A model generated the notes under the pieces. That model saw only the letters and a program-made list of their open reading frames with translations. It had not been told where the DNA came from and did not search any database. From Lineus longissimus (lineage: Eukaryota; Nemertea; Pilidiophora; Heteronemertea; Lineidae), in assembly GCF_910592395.1 (NCBI RefSeq), contig NC_088319.1:17858001-17922000 (forward strand): a stretch of DNA of 64,000 nucleotides. The letters run 5' to 3'. Position 1 is the stretch's first letter. Every line of letters starts with the position of its first letter. This document shows positions 11,307 through 26,300 of this stretch, piece by piece. Position numbers and translations under genes: made by a program.

Positions 11307-14300
11307 CTGAAAGTGATACGTCTGAGTTACTATCATTTATTCATAATGAAATGAGTTGGAAAATAAGAAGCCGCGTCTTACCTTATGTGACCAAGCCATC
11401 GTCATTTGAACGAGAGCCTTGTTGCATCACCCAACCACAATCAGGGTCTCATTCAAGGGAGCCCTCAAGCATTCACAACAGTGACAGGTGAAAAGTGGAT
11501 CGATTTTTGTTCCAGAGATGTGAAATTTTAGTCAGTCACTATTCATTGGGGTTCACTTACTGAAGAAACCAACAATAATGTACAATATGAGGAATAGGTG
11601 TGGTATCTGATACATTAGCTTCTTCTTGTAGAAATGCTGAAATCATGAAACAAAGCCCTTCCTTCTCTCTCGGCCAACATCATCAACTGCACAATGCTCA
11701 AGGCTATAGGATCAACCAGAATCTGTGGTAGTTACAGAATGGCCACTAATGTTGTCATCAGCATGATCATTTCTAGCCTAATGAGTCTTTCCTTCTTTAA
11801 TAACCCCCAATGACAGGCAATGTGATATCTATCTGCTTGACACGGAAACATGATGGAGCATGAGCGGGGGAAAAAGAGTGGTCTTTAACATTACAAGTTT
11901 GAATACAAGATATCACTAAAGTGTTCATCATAATGAACAAAATTTTAATTTCGTACTTCACCACGACTGTTGACAACGGGGAGATGGCGTAATCCCATAC
12001 TTCGAAACAAATGGAAGACTTGCATCATGGGAGTTTCTGGAAGCACGTTGTACGGGCAAGGATTCATGTACGGAGTCACATCCTGAAAAGATGGAGAGTT
12101 ATCAGGTTGGTGCTGTGGTAAGACTGATGGTTGTACTAAACCATGAGATTGTCTACATCAGTCAAACCTGCCCTACCTATTGAGAAACCTTTGTCTTCGA
12201 TGGTTGTACTGAACCATGAGATTGTCTACATCAGTCAAACCTGCCCTACCTATTGAGAAACCTTTGTCTTCGATGGTTGTACTAAACCATGGTTGTACTA
12301 AACTGATGAGTACAATGAAAACCAAATGAATGACGCAAAGCATCGTTACCACCATAATTGATAATGTTAACCAACAAAATCTAGGCCAACTCTGATCACT
12401 TCAGCTTTTTAGAGCATGCAACAGACACAAAAGCTTGAGCCAAGAGCATTCTCACTTACCATGATCTTTGCTTTCTCCTCATCTGTGACATTGAGATCAA
12501 AGATGTCTGGAAAACGCGGGTACTTTCCCATCATCTCCTCATAGTTCACCTTCGGTTGGTGCGTCTCCTGCAAAGACAAGACAAACACACATCTGTCATG
12601 GTTGCATGGATTCCACGCAGACCCAAATAATCATTCAGAAAGAATAGCTCCATGAAAAGCTGAAAGATCAGTCAATGACTGCGAGTTCAAAGACAAAGGT
12701 TTCTCAATACCCTCACACCACTGAATGTTTGCAGCTGCACTTAACCCAGACCACCTAATAGGATAACAAAAGACCCCATCTCATTTCACAAAAGGGTATG
12801 GGGTCTAGGGCAGGCTTTACTGATGTAGACAATCTCCAGTCAATCCAAATGAACAGATTGAACTTAACAGTGTTAAAGTCACATGTTGCTTTATTTCCAA
12901 TCACTGTTGTGTTCATCCCCTAAGTATTGACAGTGCCCCCTCAATCACCAACACTCGGTCATACACCGTTAGCAGTCCCTCAGTATTGACAGTGCCCCCT
13001 CAATCACCAACACTCGGTCATACACCGTTAGCAGTCCCTCAGTATTGACAGTGCCCCCTCAATCACCAACACTCGGTCACACAACGTTAGCAGTTTTCAA
13101 GGCTGGAAAATTTACCAAGCTCGATTTTTCTCTGACCTCTTGAGGTGATGTTTGCCAAGCTCAGCATGAATCAATCTATAAGTAGTTTAATTGATAGTTA
13201 AGTGCAACACTAGAAAGCTTTCAGTGTGGAAAACCATATCAACATTGACTCATGTGACCATCATCAATAGAAAGCAAATATTGAGATGTTCAACTGATGG
13301 TGTACTGGAATCTTAAAACTCCAGCTGAGTACCCAAGGAAAAGAGTGACCCAGTGGTCCCGATATCTATTCTAACAGAACCTTCCATCAGTGCCAACGAC
13401 CCCCAACTCATCAGCGATTTCGCCTGTGTGTTACTGCCACGATGACAATGTCGACCAACTTAATCAATTCTCTGACAAGACAGGAACTAGCCAAGCATTT
13501 GTCGTCAAGTGGGTTTCTGTGTTCAGTCACTTTGTTGAGGGAATCACATATGTTGTGGAAGGAGTAAGATTGAGAGGGGTCCTTGAGAATGAAGCACTGC
13601 AGTTTCAACTAAATATGAATTTTTTATTCAGCGTGTGTCTTCACATTTGACATTTCTGAACCTTAAAGAAGAGAATTTGAGGGCACATGTTCATACTCTG
13701 TAATTTCAGCTTGTTTCGAAATGGATTAAAGCCATGTTACTCTCTTGAGGTGAGTATTGAGTGTGCGGTGCCCTGACCTGAGACACAGTCAACAAGATTG
13801 AAGACCCCCAGCACCCAATCACACCACCAAGTCAAACAATAGCACTGAAGAATCAAAGCAGAAACATAAGACAATGTCATTCTTCAATACTACATGGTGT
13901 GATCTTGTGTGACGCCCTTACACAGGGCTGATCAATACTAGCCAATAAATGAATTGTATATTACGAATGATAAGTGCTAAAAGACATGGGGAACAGCTGA
14001 CAAAACTCTTGTGGCTATGGCCTGAAGGTGTGCATGTCTCTTTGATCTCATTGCTCCTGTATTGATCAGGTGTTGAGCTCTTTGTGTCTTGAGTTTGCCT
14101 TAACAGAGGGCTATGAGTTTCAGTTTCAACAGTCTCTCCATGCCCTCAAGCAACATGCCTGTCTGTAGTTATACTCTAAACCACTGATTTCTCAAGAGCT
14201 TTGCCCTGTTCGGTTGAGGCCCTGGCAAAACCACACCATGTTCCAGCAGTTACTTGGTAATAAAAGTGACCTCTGGTTGAGTTATGACACAACCACAGCC

Positions 14301-17300
14301 GATCAACTGTGAAAGTGGGTAACTTAAATAACCAAATACCTCATGAACCACTATGCAGGTTATCACTCAGAAATCAGGAGAGTAGGAAGCCATGTAGATT
14401 ACGGATTACCCCAATTCAATGTGACTTTGCCATATGAATACATGCTACCAAGCTATGTGGTGATGTGAACTTACAGCCAAGCAAACAGTTTGACTTGTGA
14501 CCCCCAGGTGATCATTATTCTCATATCCATGATCACTCAGTACACTTCAGATAAAATAAGAAGGGCGATAGGTTTTTTCCTCTCAAATACATTTTAATGA
14601 GGTTATCTGGCAAATCGATTGTACAGAAAAGGCTCCCTTCGGGTGGATTCTATCCTCTATACTTGGATGGAGAGTTTAATCATGTTGTTTTACTGTACTT
14701 CTACCCAGTGTTGTTCTGGTTCAGCTCCATGCATCTAAAAGACAACAGGTGTTGCTATTGTTGGTATAAAGGGAGACATAACACTGGCCAGGTAGCAGGT
14801 CAGACTTAGCTAGACAAAGTTGCTGCTGGGTGTCTCTCCTATCACACAGAAACTGGCAAGGCTCTTGAAATGAAGTGTCTTTAGTTTGCTATTGCACACA
14901 GTATAGTCCAATAAAACCATGCAATTCATGTCCTTGTGTCCATGACCCAAACTGAGGTAACGTCACACAATCACTTGGGAATAATGGCAAAATGTTCCAT
15001 GAAAAAACTGCTGTTTTCAAGATGAACAAAATAATCTAATAATTTTACATTGAAAACTAATCATATATAAAACCACTTTGTCCACAGAGAATTCCTGAGT
15101 TATTGGAAATGGAATGAAAACGTGTGGTCTTAATTGCTTCAACCGTTTGTTTTTTAATACAGGAAATTGAATTGACACCAGCAGGATTAGGTTATCGTTG
15201 TACGAAATGAACATCCCAAAGCCAGCTGTCATCCTATCTATACTTCCTCAAAGACCAAGCCACTGATCGTGAGAAAAGCAGGGCTGGGATTTTAAGCCAC
15301 TGGACTTTGCTGTAAGGAAACTATCAAGACATTTCACGCTGAATCAGAATGGCTTGTATGTCTGTTGTATTTATACATTGCATAGCCTCATCAAGTCACA
15401 TGCCCCAGGGTGAGGCAAGTTTAAGTACTTGGCCAAATTGAATTGAACCCCACACCCTTGACAGGAAGGCAAACTCCACTTGATCCTCTTCATCAACTTC
15501 TGACACCAAGGTCAAGTGGAAACCAAGCTGAAAGGCATACTGCAGCAAAAACCGTTTCAAAGTTGGTGACATTGACGTCGTACACGACTCACAAAGCAGT
15601 ACTGACGCACCACTAACATCAGATTTCACACAAACAACGGACGTATCATTACTTTTGTTGGTCGTCGCCAAACAGTGATACCATTTTTCAACAGATCTGT
15701 TCTGTCTTTTATAATCCGAGCTGCTGCATTAAGTTACAGGTTCTTATCTGGTATGAACTTGGTTTGATAAACCAGACCTGGTTGCTTTGCTCTCAATACT
15801 TTGTACGGGTGACAAAAGTTTTATTAGGCAAGACTTCTAGTGCACAAATATCAAAGGCAACTGAATTATAGGGATTTCAGAGATATTGGATATCTGCAGT
15901 TCTTAGCCAGCGGATATGTTTTCAAATCAGTGTCCTATTTGAGACAATAATTTCAGCATCAACGTCCCAATAGTATAATTAGCTCTTTTTAACAGCGAAT
16001 ATGATATCACATGAGAAAGTTAACGAAGGAGGTTTTTTAATGATTGTTGATTTTTTTCAAAATAATTCATATCTTTTTAAAGACACACATGTCTCAGATT
16101 TGGTAGACCACTGACATATCTTATTCTTGTTCCAGTCTTGTTTGAAATCAGGATAATGAAGGGAAAAAACCTCGAAGCACCATGAGACATCGTTTTAGAC
16201 CTACAAACAATTCATTACGAATTATTTCACCATTAGTTATATTGCCAACCATTGGTCTTAAAATCATACGCTTTCAATCGGTACGTTCAGAAGATGGGTG
16301 CAAAACTCATCGCCTACAAGATCACATTCAAAGCAATCTTGTCGTATGAATGCTTGTTTGACGATCCTGGCACAAACAGAGGCAAATCACTTTGTTTCAT
16401 GGCGCACCCCAGGTAAGCAATTCAAAGAAAGACAACGCATTGGAGGCCATCATTATAGGATGGGTGCAATCTACGGGTTCTGCCACCAAGATGGGCACTG
16501 ATTACTGTCAGGTAATTGGCATATTATCGTGACAGTGGTCTTGTACCTCGGCCAGCTTTGAACTTCTTTATCAACAGTGTTGTCAGAAAGATGTTCCACA
16601 CATCATTTTCTACACCTCGCACAAATTGTTATGTTTGTCAAATGTATCGCAGACGTCAGAGATGTGGTGTTTCTGTGGTGGGTGCCTCGTACAGTCAATG
16701 TAAGGCACTCAAAGGGTCATCACTGATAGTGGAGACCTCGGTCCCCCACTCACCTAGGTGGATCGGTTCGTATGTGTGAAACACTGGTTGCAAGGAGATC
16801 TCCAACACACAAATATTACTAGATACACAATGACATGACAATAAACATGTCTTCAATATCCTTTTGAGGAAAGCATTGGTTTTGCTTTCTTTGTGTGTAT
16901 AGCATGAGAATGAGACAATGTTACGGAACATGGCAATGAGAAATTTAATGGTTTGGGGAAAAGTGTTCTAAAAATTTTGTTTGGGGAAATAATTTTTTTT
17001 CTCACAATTTTACCAACTTTTTTCACAAGGTACACACATAAAATGTCTGTCTGTTGGGTTTTAAGTGGACAGAAGTCCGAATTACATACAGAATATGTAA
17101 CATGAGTGGTCTAAGACATTCCTGAATGTGTCAGTTGGAAGGTGGATAAAAGGTTTGATCCTTTCGACAAATGATCCTCACTGAAACACAATACTCTGAG
17201 TAAGGAGAGACTTTGATTAGAGAGAGTTTAAAGCAATGCTTGTTTGTTCAGGGTGCTTAGGATTACAGAAACACAATAGTCCGGAGACTGTTTGGTTGGA

Positions 17301-20300
17301 TTAATGTTGTAATAGACATTAAAGGCAAGAACTAGTTAATTCTAATCAGGCAATACCGGTTCATCCACAACACTCTCCAAGGATATATCTTGGGTCTAGA
17401 AGGCCTACTACTGGAAACCGGCGGAGTATTAGTAAAGTCACACTAACTGACATTCAGCGCTGGGTATCATATCAACATTCAGATTATGAGTATGACACCT
17501 TAACCACAAGACCATGCTCCTGTGAGGTTTATCTGGCAGTCATTCCACAGAGTTGGATCAGCTGTACCACTAGAATTTAACATAATATATTTCATTCCTA
17601 ATATTCTTGCTAACTGAGCAATTCTAGCTCGGAAACCCTAAACCAATGTAGCCAGGCTTGTGTGCAGGCTAATCTTGTCCTCCAGGAGTATTTCTGCCAC
17701 AGCCTACACCTGCTATTGAGATCCCTATTTCAACAGTCTAACATTACAACAGAACAATTTTTCCACATGGAGTGGTAAAATGAAACTTCTTTGCCTTTAC
17801 TGATCCTCAATAAAAACCATCTCCAGAGAGTCCTCTGCACTGAAAAATGTATGACTGTCTGTTTATACCGGAGTAAAGTTTTCATCAAACTTATTGAAAT
17901 TTACTCAGGAGGTATCTTTGTTACGTAGCCCACTGAAAAACAGACAGATTTGAGATGGTTTATATTACAGTTTTGCTCGTCTCCAAAACTTTTCATATGA
18001 ACAAAATATGCTTCAGACGTAAAAATTGTCAAAAGTCAAACTATTGTGAGGCTGTTGGTTGAATGTTGCAGTGGCATGTGAGTTATGACCATAACTAAAG
18101 TTCATTGTCATCTGGTCATAATGACAAATTATGTTGAAAGGTAGAGTTTTGGGTTCTGATGTAAGCTTTGGTATCAACGGAGGTTATCATCCAACTTTAC
18201 ACAATCACCTTGGTCAGTATACCCAAGATTAGCTGCTCTTTCAGTGCTGCCTGAGCATTTCTGACCAGCACTTTCAACAGGTGGTGTAAGGCAGGTAAGA
18301 CAAGAGACCTGCTGTCTCTTGTCAACTGTGGTGAAAACATCCAGTAAGCTTCATCAAGTAAAGTTATAGTCAACTGGCACAACATGCCTCTTTATGCACA
18401 TCAGACACTTTGACAAAGAATTTTCCAAACTTTTAAAACTTTCCACACCAAAAATTATTAGTATCATCAGAAAAGTAGGCTTAGCTATCCAATAGTTGTC
18501 TTTGTTTTACTCAATTTACACCTTCACAAGTTCTTTCTAAACTTAATACCTATGACAGGTAGAACACAACAGCGAACCCCACAACCTGACAATTGTCAAA
18601 AATCAATAAACGTGCTCACGTTGACAGTGCAACAGAATCCCGACTTGGCTGAAATTGGCAGCCTTCCTGATACCCTGATATCCCTAATAACCAATGGACC
18701 AATCCAGCTCCTCATCATGAGGGGAATACGAAACTCCTGTTACATATACCACCCACTTGCTCTAAGTGGGCCTGCCCAGTTTATAAAGTCCCCCCAAGAA
18801 ATAAACGATCTCAGAAACTTTTGGACGAGAACGGAAGCACACCCAACACTACTGTCCAAGAAACGAACTTTGTGAATCGAATTTGCCTGCAGAATCGCAC
18901 CACAAGAAACCATCAGCACAATGTCCCGACTCTCAATTGTAATCTTTGTGATGGCTGTCCTCGTCACCTTAACACAGGCCAACTGGTATGGAAAGCGAGG
19001 TAGGCAAACTTCTAAATCATTTCCATCAATTTGCACTTTTAAATGTCACTTTTGTCCAACATTGTTTCTCCTACATCTCCAAATGAACCCACAAAGTTCC
19101 CCATCAAAACTTGTGAGAATCATTGAAACCTTTTAGCTACTTTATATCCTAACAAACTAGAGCATCCCTTCATTGTAACCCCCACCACAAATGGACATTA
19201 TCTTCATAACCCCATTCCCAAGAAATCATTAGAATATAATTGGCCTTCTTGAAAGCTCTTCTTCAATTGAAACATTGCGATATCTGTTTTTTTAAATGGC
19301 ATGCTCTGAAGTCTCCAATGTGGTACCTTGTCCCATGAAACCAGAGAAAGTTCAACATATCGTCAGAAAAGTTCAGTTTCAAGACAAACTGTTGAATCAC
19401 CAATTGCAAGGTATTCTCTCAATCTCTTCCGTAACTGGAACAATATCATGGGGGAAAATGACAATTCAAAATATCCCTAATCTTTTGATGTTGGAAGCAA
19501 TTCAAGGAAGTGTGCACTTTTTCAGCTTGAACCTCTTGGCCTATAAGACCTAAGCAATATGATCAAGTTCTCCTGAGGAGTTACTGAAATCTACTAAAAA
19601 TAACCTATTAGGAAGCTTAACAGTTTCCTGATCAGCCTGCGGTTATCCTTATCAATACTGGCGAGTTATATTATTGTATCTGAAAATGGAAAGACCCCTT
19701 GAGGCTACCATGACGTCCATGTAAGATCTAGACCTTGAGTCCCTCTTTTGCAAAGGTAAAGGAGTTACTGCGTTTAGAAGAAGATGAAGTGTTAGTTTCT
19801 TTCAGCTCTTTTCCTTTTAGGCAAGCAGACGATGGGTCTAAGAATAAATAATAACTGGCCTTGCACCATCTTTATAAAAACTTTCGTGGAACGATTGCCA
19901 GTGGCGCAGTGAATAAGTCTATTTGGTATATGAAAAAGGCTCTTGACACCTTATCGCTCTGGCCTCGTGAGCCTGTATCAAGTTTTCATCTTTGGAGAAG
20001 GCCAACTTATTGCAAGACTGTGGTACCCCGGGAATACTTCCTTACAATCTTTCTATCCATCTATTTACGTCATTCTGTTTTTCTGTCAGCTTACATTAGT
20101 GTTTGAATTGAGCCCCAGCAACATAATCGCAACCTACTTTCCCAGAGTTAAAAAGAGTGGATTCTTATTCAATCCATGATTGAGTATGGTACTAATTCAT
20201 TGAAAAACTACACAACTCACAGCCGCAATTCTGAAAATTTTCTAATCAATGATTAAAAACGCTTTGAACTGAGTTGAAAATATCAACAGCAAATTAAATC

Positions 20301-23300
20301 GCAATCAAGTGCCACTTTCATGCTAAGAGGTACATCAAATTTCAAAATTTCCGCCGCGGAGAATTCAAGAAAATTGGATAATTTCTATGATGGAAACATA
20401 CCTTTGGGTAGCGTTAGTGTCGGATGACTGTTTCAAGGAGGACACATAAGCAGCGCCGGAAAGGTTTTCTGACGGAAATTCTTTGCCACTTTTATTACCA
20501 GGAGTTTGATTACAAGGAAGCTGTTAATATCCCTAGGTTACTAGTTCTTTTTTGTAGAAACTCTAAGCTGTTTTAGCAAGAAGCCTCGACCAATAAAATG
20601 TCAATAATTCGTTCTTTATTGCTGGAGGCTAATATCCAAAATGAATACCCCTATCTGTTAAAACATTCTGAAACAAACCAATGTTTTTCAGTAGCGGTGG
20701 TGCTAATATGATCTCAATGTGATGTCTCTTCTAAGGAACCATGCATGTTACTTATTAAAGCCAGAATTCACTCCCGGGGAAAGTTTCCAACTAAACGGTT
20801 TTCAAGAAATCAAGGGGTTAGCTTATGGAATGCTAAGTTTGAATGGTCATAATCTGCAAGGTCTTTGGCTTCCTTGAACTGTGATGAGCCATCACTAGAT
20901 AGCCAAGAAAGGGAGAAAGGTTGATCTGAAACCAGTTTCATCAAGGTCACCAGCAAACCTACACGATCACTTTGAAACTCTAGGCTGCCCAGCTTATATC
21001 TAAATGTCTCCATTTCTCTGTCACGGAAAACATCAGCAACTCTCCAACGCTAATTTGATACACTTGGAAACCCTATCTGAGATCACCCAGGTTGAGAGAA
21101 CATGGCTTAAACATCTGAAATTGTGTTTCAGTAGAGCAAACAAAGGTCGACCTGACGAAAGGATAGAGTTTTAAAAGGCAATGGTAAAGGATACTAAGAA
21201 ATTGTCTTCAGTCACACAGAGGGTTTAGTGACATTTTGTCAGGCTGCAACTGATACCTTTAGTTTGCTGTTTTGGATTCGAAATTCCTTCATTGCGATAT
21301 TTTTATATATCAATAGTTTTGAGATAAGCTCTGATTGACTGGATCTCATGTTGGGCACAGGGAACTCCTACTATGTTTCAATGAAAGTTTATCCTAGTGA
21401 ATGATTTAGACAATGTGTTCAAACCTCCATATTCTTATAAGCAATACCTTTATCATCAGAAAATATCTTGAGTTAGGATGGAGAAACTGCAAAGAGCTTG
21501 ACTGGGCAAGCAAGAAGCTGGTATCGAGAACCAATTTATAAATTCATCATAGATTCCACACGTGACACTATAACGTTGGTAAGGATTAAGTGGGCCCAGA
21601 GGAAATTATCACACATCAATGATGAGGTCACTTGGAGGAGAGATGATTTTTGATATGAGGTGTCACCTCGGATGGTTGAAGGAGCTTAGCTCGCCCGCTT
21701 CAATGTCATACCTGATACATAGACATCTCTCCTTACCCATGTCAAGAGGATGAACTACACTTCCATTTCATTCAGTGCCAAAGTAAAAAATTCAAGAAAA
21801 ACCTGAGGACTAATGAAACTAATGAAGCACACCAGCGTACATACGGCTTAAAAAACGCTTCTTTCTAAACTAGTTTTAACCAAATGTGACAGATGATGAT
21901 GTTTACACCAGGCATGAGAATGTTGGCAGACCTTGCGATCGGCAGTCGGCACTGTTCAGGTTACTTTAATCACACTTTACTAGACCTTTTAATTTCTCAG
22001 AGAGCTTCTCTCAAAAGATATTAAGGACATAGAAATGAAATTCCTGAGGAAAATTTAGAAGTTGATGTTTATATTCTGATATCAACTACAATAGAGGTTA
22101 TCGTCTGACTTTTGACTGTATCCTTTGACCACTAGCCAAGTCCAAATCACTAGTTTGTGGCTCCTTCACATCTTAGTGTATACAAGACAGTAGTGTCTTT
22201 CTGTTAGCCCGTTCAATGCGGAGATTGCTGAGTGTTGTCGGAAGTACCCGTGTTTGTAGGTTTGCTTTGTGCAACCAAATACCTCAGCAACAACATTGAA
22301 CATAAAGGACATATTTGGCTGAAATACCAAGGCAGAGGCCAGATGTTGACATCCGTTCAGAAGAGATCAAAGATTATTATAACTGATTGACTCTGCATAC
22401 TTTACACAATGTTGTTTTCATCTCATTAACCAAAATATCAGATATTCATTGATATTTGTCGGCAAACAAGACTGACATGCTTTAGCATAGTTAGTGATGA
22501 TGTAAAGAACCTCGGGTCTAGCTGACATCACATCACAATGATCTGGTGACATACACAAGATTCGTGCATCTCGGCACTTGGCTTTTTCTGCAATTGCTTC
22601 TAAGTCGGAGAAACTGTTCTGATCCTCTTTTATATCAACTTACATAAGATCATCAGATAAGTTTGTGTGGCTTGCAGTCATTTAGTTTTTCTTGTGCAAA
22701 TGACAGATTCATTGCTTTGGTCCCTTTTGCTGATGGCAACGTAAAAACGATTCTATCAATATCACGTGTATGACGACTTTTTGCCCTTATCCTATCATCT
22801 TATCTCACGTCCGACTCACCACAAGTAGTTTACAGCCTTTTTTGATGTGGACATGATGAAGGACAAGGATCTCTTCTCACAACTGACAATATCTTCCAGC
22901 CTAATATTTGGTCATAACCATAAAAAAATACTACCAATTCTTGAGAAAGGTGACAGATTTGTGTTGAAGGCATCATATCTCTAGCAAGGACTGATCAGAT
23001 AGGGCTGTTTATATCAAGAGGTTTGGTCAAAATCTACCCAAGTCCACCTCAAGGACAGTTTGCTCCATTTACAATGGATGACCAGCAAGTAGTCGAGAGA
23101 GATGTCAAAATTTCAAAGAAAATGAATGGTTTTGGAGAGTGGAGGTTTTTCTCTTAGCCAGAGGTTTCGACAGGTTTAGAGTATTGATGCATATTTCTTG
23201 AGCATGGCATTGACATTTAGAGTTACAACCTGCAAGTGTCAAGGATTTCACCTTTTTGAAATTTCTTACAGCACTTTTTGCCCAATTACAGATTTTCTAC

Positions 23301-26300
23301 CTCAGTTGACATCAAAATGAAAGAGTTGAATGAGAACATTTTCACCGAAAGCAGCTGACTCCAGCATATTGTTCAGATTTTACTTTCAGTGGGTTTTATT
23401 CATAGGGTATTCCAGCTACTCTTTCTACAACTGGGACCTGGTGTGTTTAAAATGAGTTCGGGATCAGCAACTGTTTTGATCCAACAATCAAAATACTTTA
23501 TTTTCTATGGAATTGCCATCCAGTGGGTTTTCCCTTGTCAACATGTTCAAAATGGAACTATGCACCGTGGCAAAATGACCAGCAAACTTACCCAAACAAC
23601 AAGTGACCCTATTGTGAAATGAACGGGGCATAAGTGACAGTCAGTCCTGTCAATCACTCATTTATAGGTGGTTATTTTAAATCCCTCGTGCCTGACAATG
23701 GCCAATCTCTTCTAATAGGAAGAATATGTAAGAACATACATGTCCAATAGGCCTAACATTGCTGAGGTAGTTTGCCCAATATCTTGAATCACAATCGAAA
23801 GTACACAGATGCGCTCCCACCCTCAGGGACAGGATTTAAACTCTCCAGGTACATATCTTCAACTAAAGTCACTTTGTTTCTTCTGATTTGCCTTCAATAC
23901 TTGTGTTACACATGACCGAGACAGATGGCCCTTCAGCAAACCTCTCACAACTTCTTTGATTTGGTGTGTGGTAAACACAAGGATAAAATATCACAGAAGA
24001 ACTCTCTTTGGACCATTTTCTCAAAAAACAAAATCAGTCAGCAAATCTAACACCATATAAAAATATCACTGATGAATTCTCTTTCAAATATGAAAGAACC
24101 TTCAGTCAAAGTCCATTGTTATTCAACACTTGATCTGTTTTCACACCTTCACCAGAGGGCTGCTTCAGTCTGACACAGGTCATGCACTTGATCAAAGGAG
24201 AGACAACAACACCAACTAACAACAGTTTTTAAGAACTAACTCAATGAAAGAAAAAGACTTGACATGTGAACCATGACTTGTCAGTTTCATCATGCACAGC
24301 TGAAAGGTTTCCTGAACAGCACGTCAAGGTGTTGGTATTGACACCTATTGGTATCTTCTCATTACAATTTCTATGAAAATATTTTTTCAGCAGAATATTG
24401 TTGCCAGCAGAGCCACTTGGTATCAGTGTACTGTAACAAGGAGTTCATATACTACTTGGTACTGATATCAGTGTACTGTAACAAGGAGTTCATATACTAC
24501 TTGGTACTGATATCAGTGTACTGTAACAAGGAGTTCATATACTACTTGGTACTGATATCAGTGTACTGTAACAAGGAGTTCATATACTACTTGGTACTGA
24601 TATCAGTGTACTGTAACAAGGAGTTCATATACTTAGAGAGTCAACCTAGCTATTGGTCCCAACTTTCAAAGGTTCCCTGACTTTACATAAGACTGAGAGT
24701 GAACAGTGTCCTTCATGTAATAGCAGCTTTTATATTTATCATGTTGAGATAAAAGGGTTCGGTAAGATTCTGACAATTTCTTTTTTTTCTTAATCTTATT
24801 GTTAGAGCACAATCCTCCATGTACCACACCATCAAAGGTGACACTGGGACAAAAACAGCTATCAAAGAGAATCATTTGAACTGCAAAATGACAAATGCAG
24901 CTAATGTTGTTGCTCCGCATTGATGCACATCAGAAGTCAGGCAGATTATTTTTTTGATATGGATTCTTTTCAGTGCAACATTCCACATTCATCAGCTTAA
25001 TCTTCGGACAGTCACTGATGCCTCTCATCATGCATGGATAGCCTTAGATAACCTTTGTCTTGTGGACATCTTTTTCTTTCAGCTGCTTTCGTGATTTACT
25101 GTTTTCAACACTGTGGTATATTTGGCTGCCAACCCAAATATGATTTTTGATGGCAAATTGTGGCTAACTATTCCAATCACGTGAGGTGTTGGTTTGATTA
25201 CGTTATCTGATAGAGTTAGGGATGGAATCTCACTAGAAGTAGAAGCACAGTTTGCCCCCTGTATCGGAGATGTCTAAAATGGACAATCCGTTTTATTCTA
25301 GATTTCGTTTCCTTCTAGGTGTTATTAGCAAATGATTGACGACATGTGACATGGCATGACACCATCATCCATGGCGTGTCTTATACGCCCAGGTGAAGTT
25401 TATTGATAACTTCATTCGGATGAATTTATTCGATATTGCCAGGATAAAGAGTCTGCCTTGCTAAATCAGATAACAGTGTTAAGCTAACATTGTAAGGGAG
25501 TTGGGCAGGGTTGAGAGTTTCCCGTTTCTGATCGTAAGTTATTCTGGTTTGACCTTTATATCTGGCTGACAGAAAGGTGAAGCGGTGATCACACCCAATA
25601 TGACCAACACTAGGTATCACCACTCATCAATCCAGGAAGAGGAAAGCCCCAGTCACTTGCTACCATGATGGTTTCATAGACTCCCAGTCACTTGCTACCA
25701 TGATGGTTTCATAGACTCCCAGTCACTTGCTACCGTGATAGTTTCATAGACTCCCAGTCACTTGCTACCGTGATGGTTTCATAGACTCCCAGTCACTTGC
25801 TACCGTGATGGTTTCATAGACTCCCAGTCACTTGCTACCGTGATGGTTTCATAGACTCCCAGTCACTTGCTACCGTGATGGTTTCATAGACTCCCAGTCA
25901 CTTGCTACCGTGATGGTTTCATAGACTCCCAGTCACTTGCTACCGTGATGGTTTCATAGACTCCCAGTCACTTGCTACCGTGATGGTTTCATAGACTCCC
26001 AGTCACTTGCTACCGTGATGGTTTCATAGACTCCCAGTCACTTGCTACGGTGATGGTTTCATAGACTCCCAGTCACTTGCTACCGTGATGGTTTCATAGA
26101 CTCCCAGTCACTTGCTACCGTGATAGTTTCATAGACTCCCAGTCACTTGCTACCGTGATGGTTTCATAGACTCCCAGTCACTTGCTACCGTGATGGTTTC
26201 ATAGACTCCCAGTCACTTGCTACCGTGATAGTTTCATAGACTCCCAGTCACTTGCTACCGTGATGGTTTCATAGACTCCCAGTCACTTGCTACCGTGATG

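Noticed and set aside
16578-16779. IL-17 or other cystine-knot cytokine
   Set aside because: The cysteine count is suggestive, but spacing does not match the family pattern I know and the frame itself is uncertain.
24348-24680. 110-codon frame with a 15-residue repeat
   Set aside because: It is the translation of the 45-bp minisatellite; no signal, promoter or poly(A) support.
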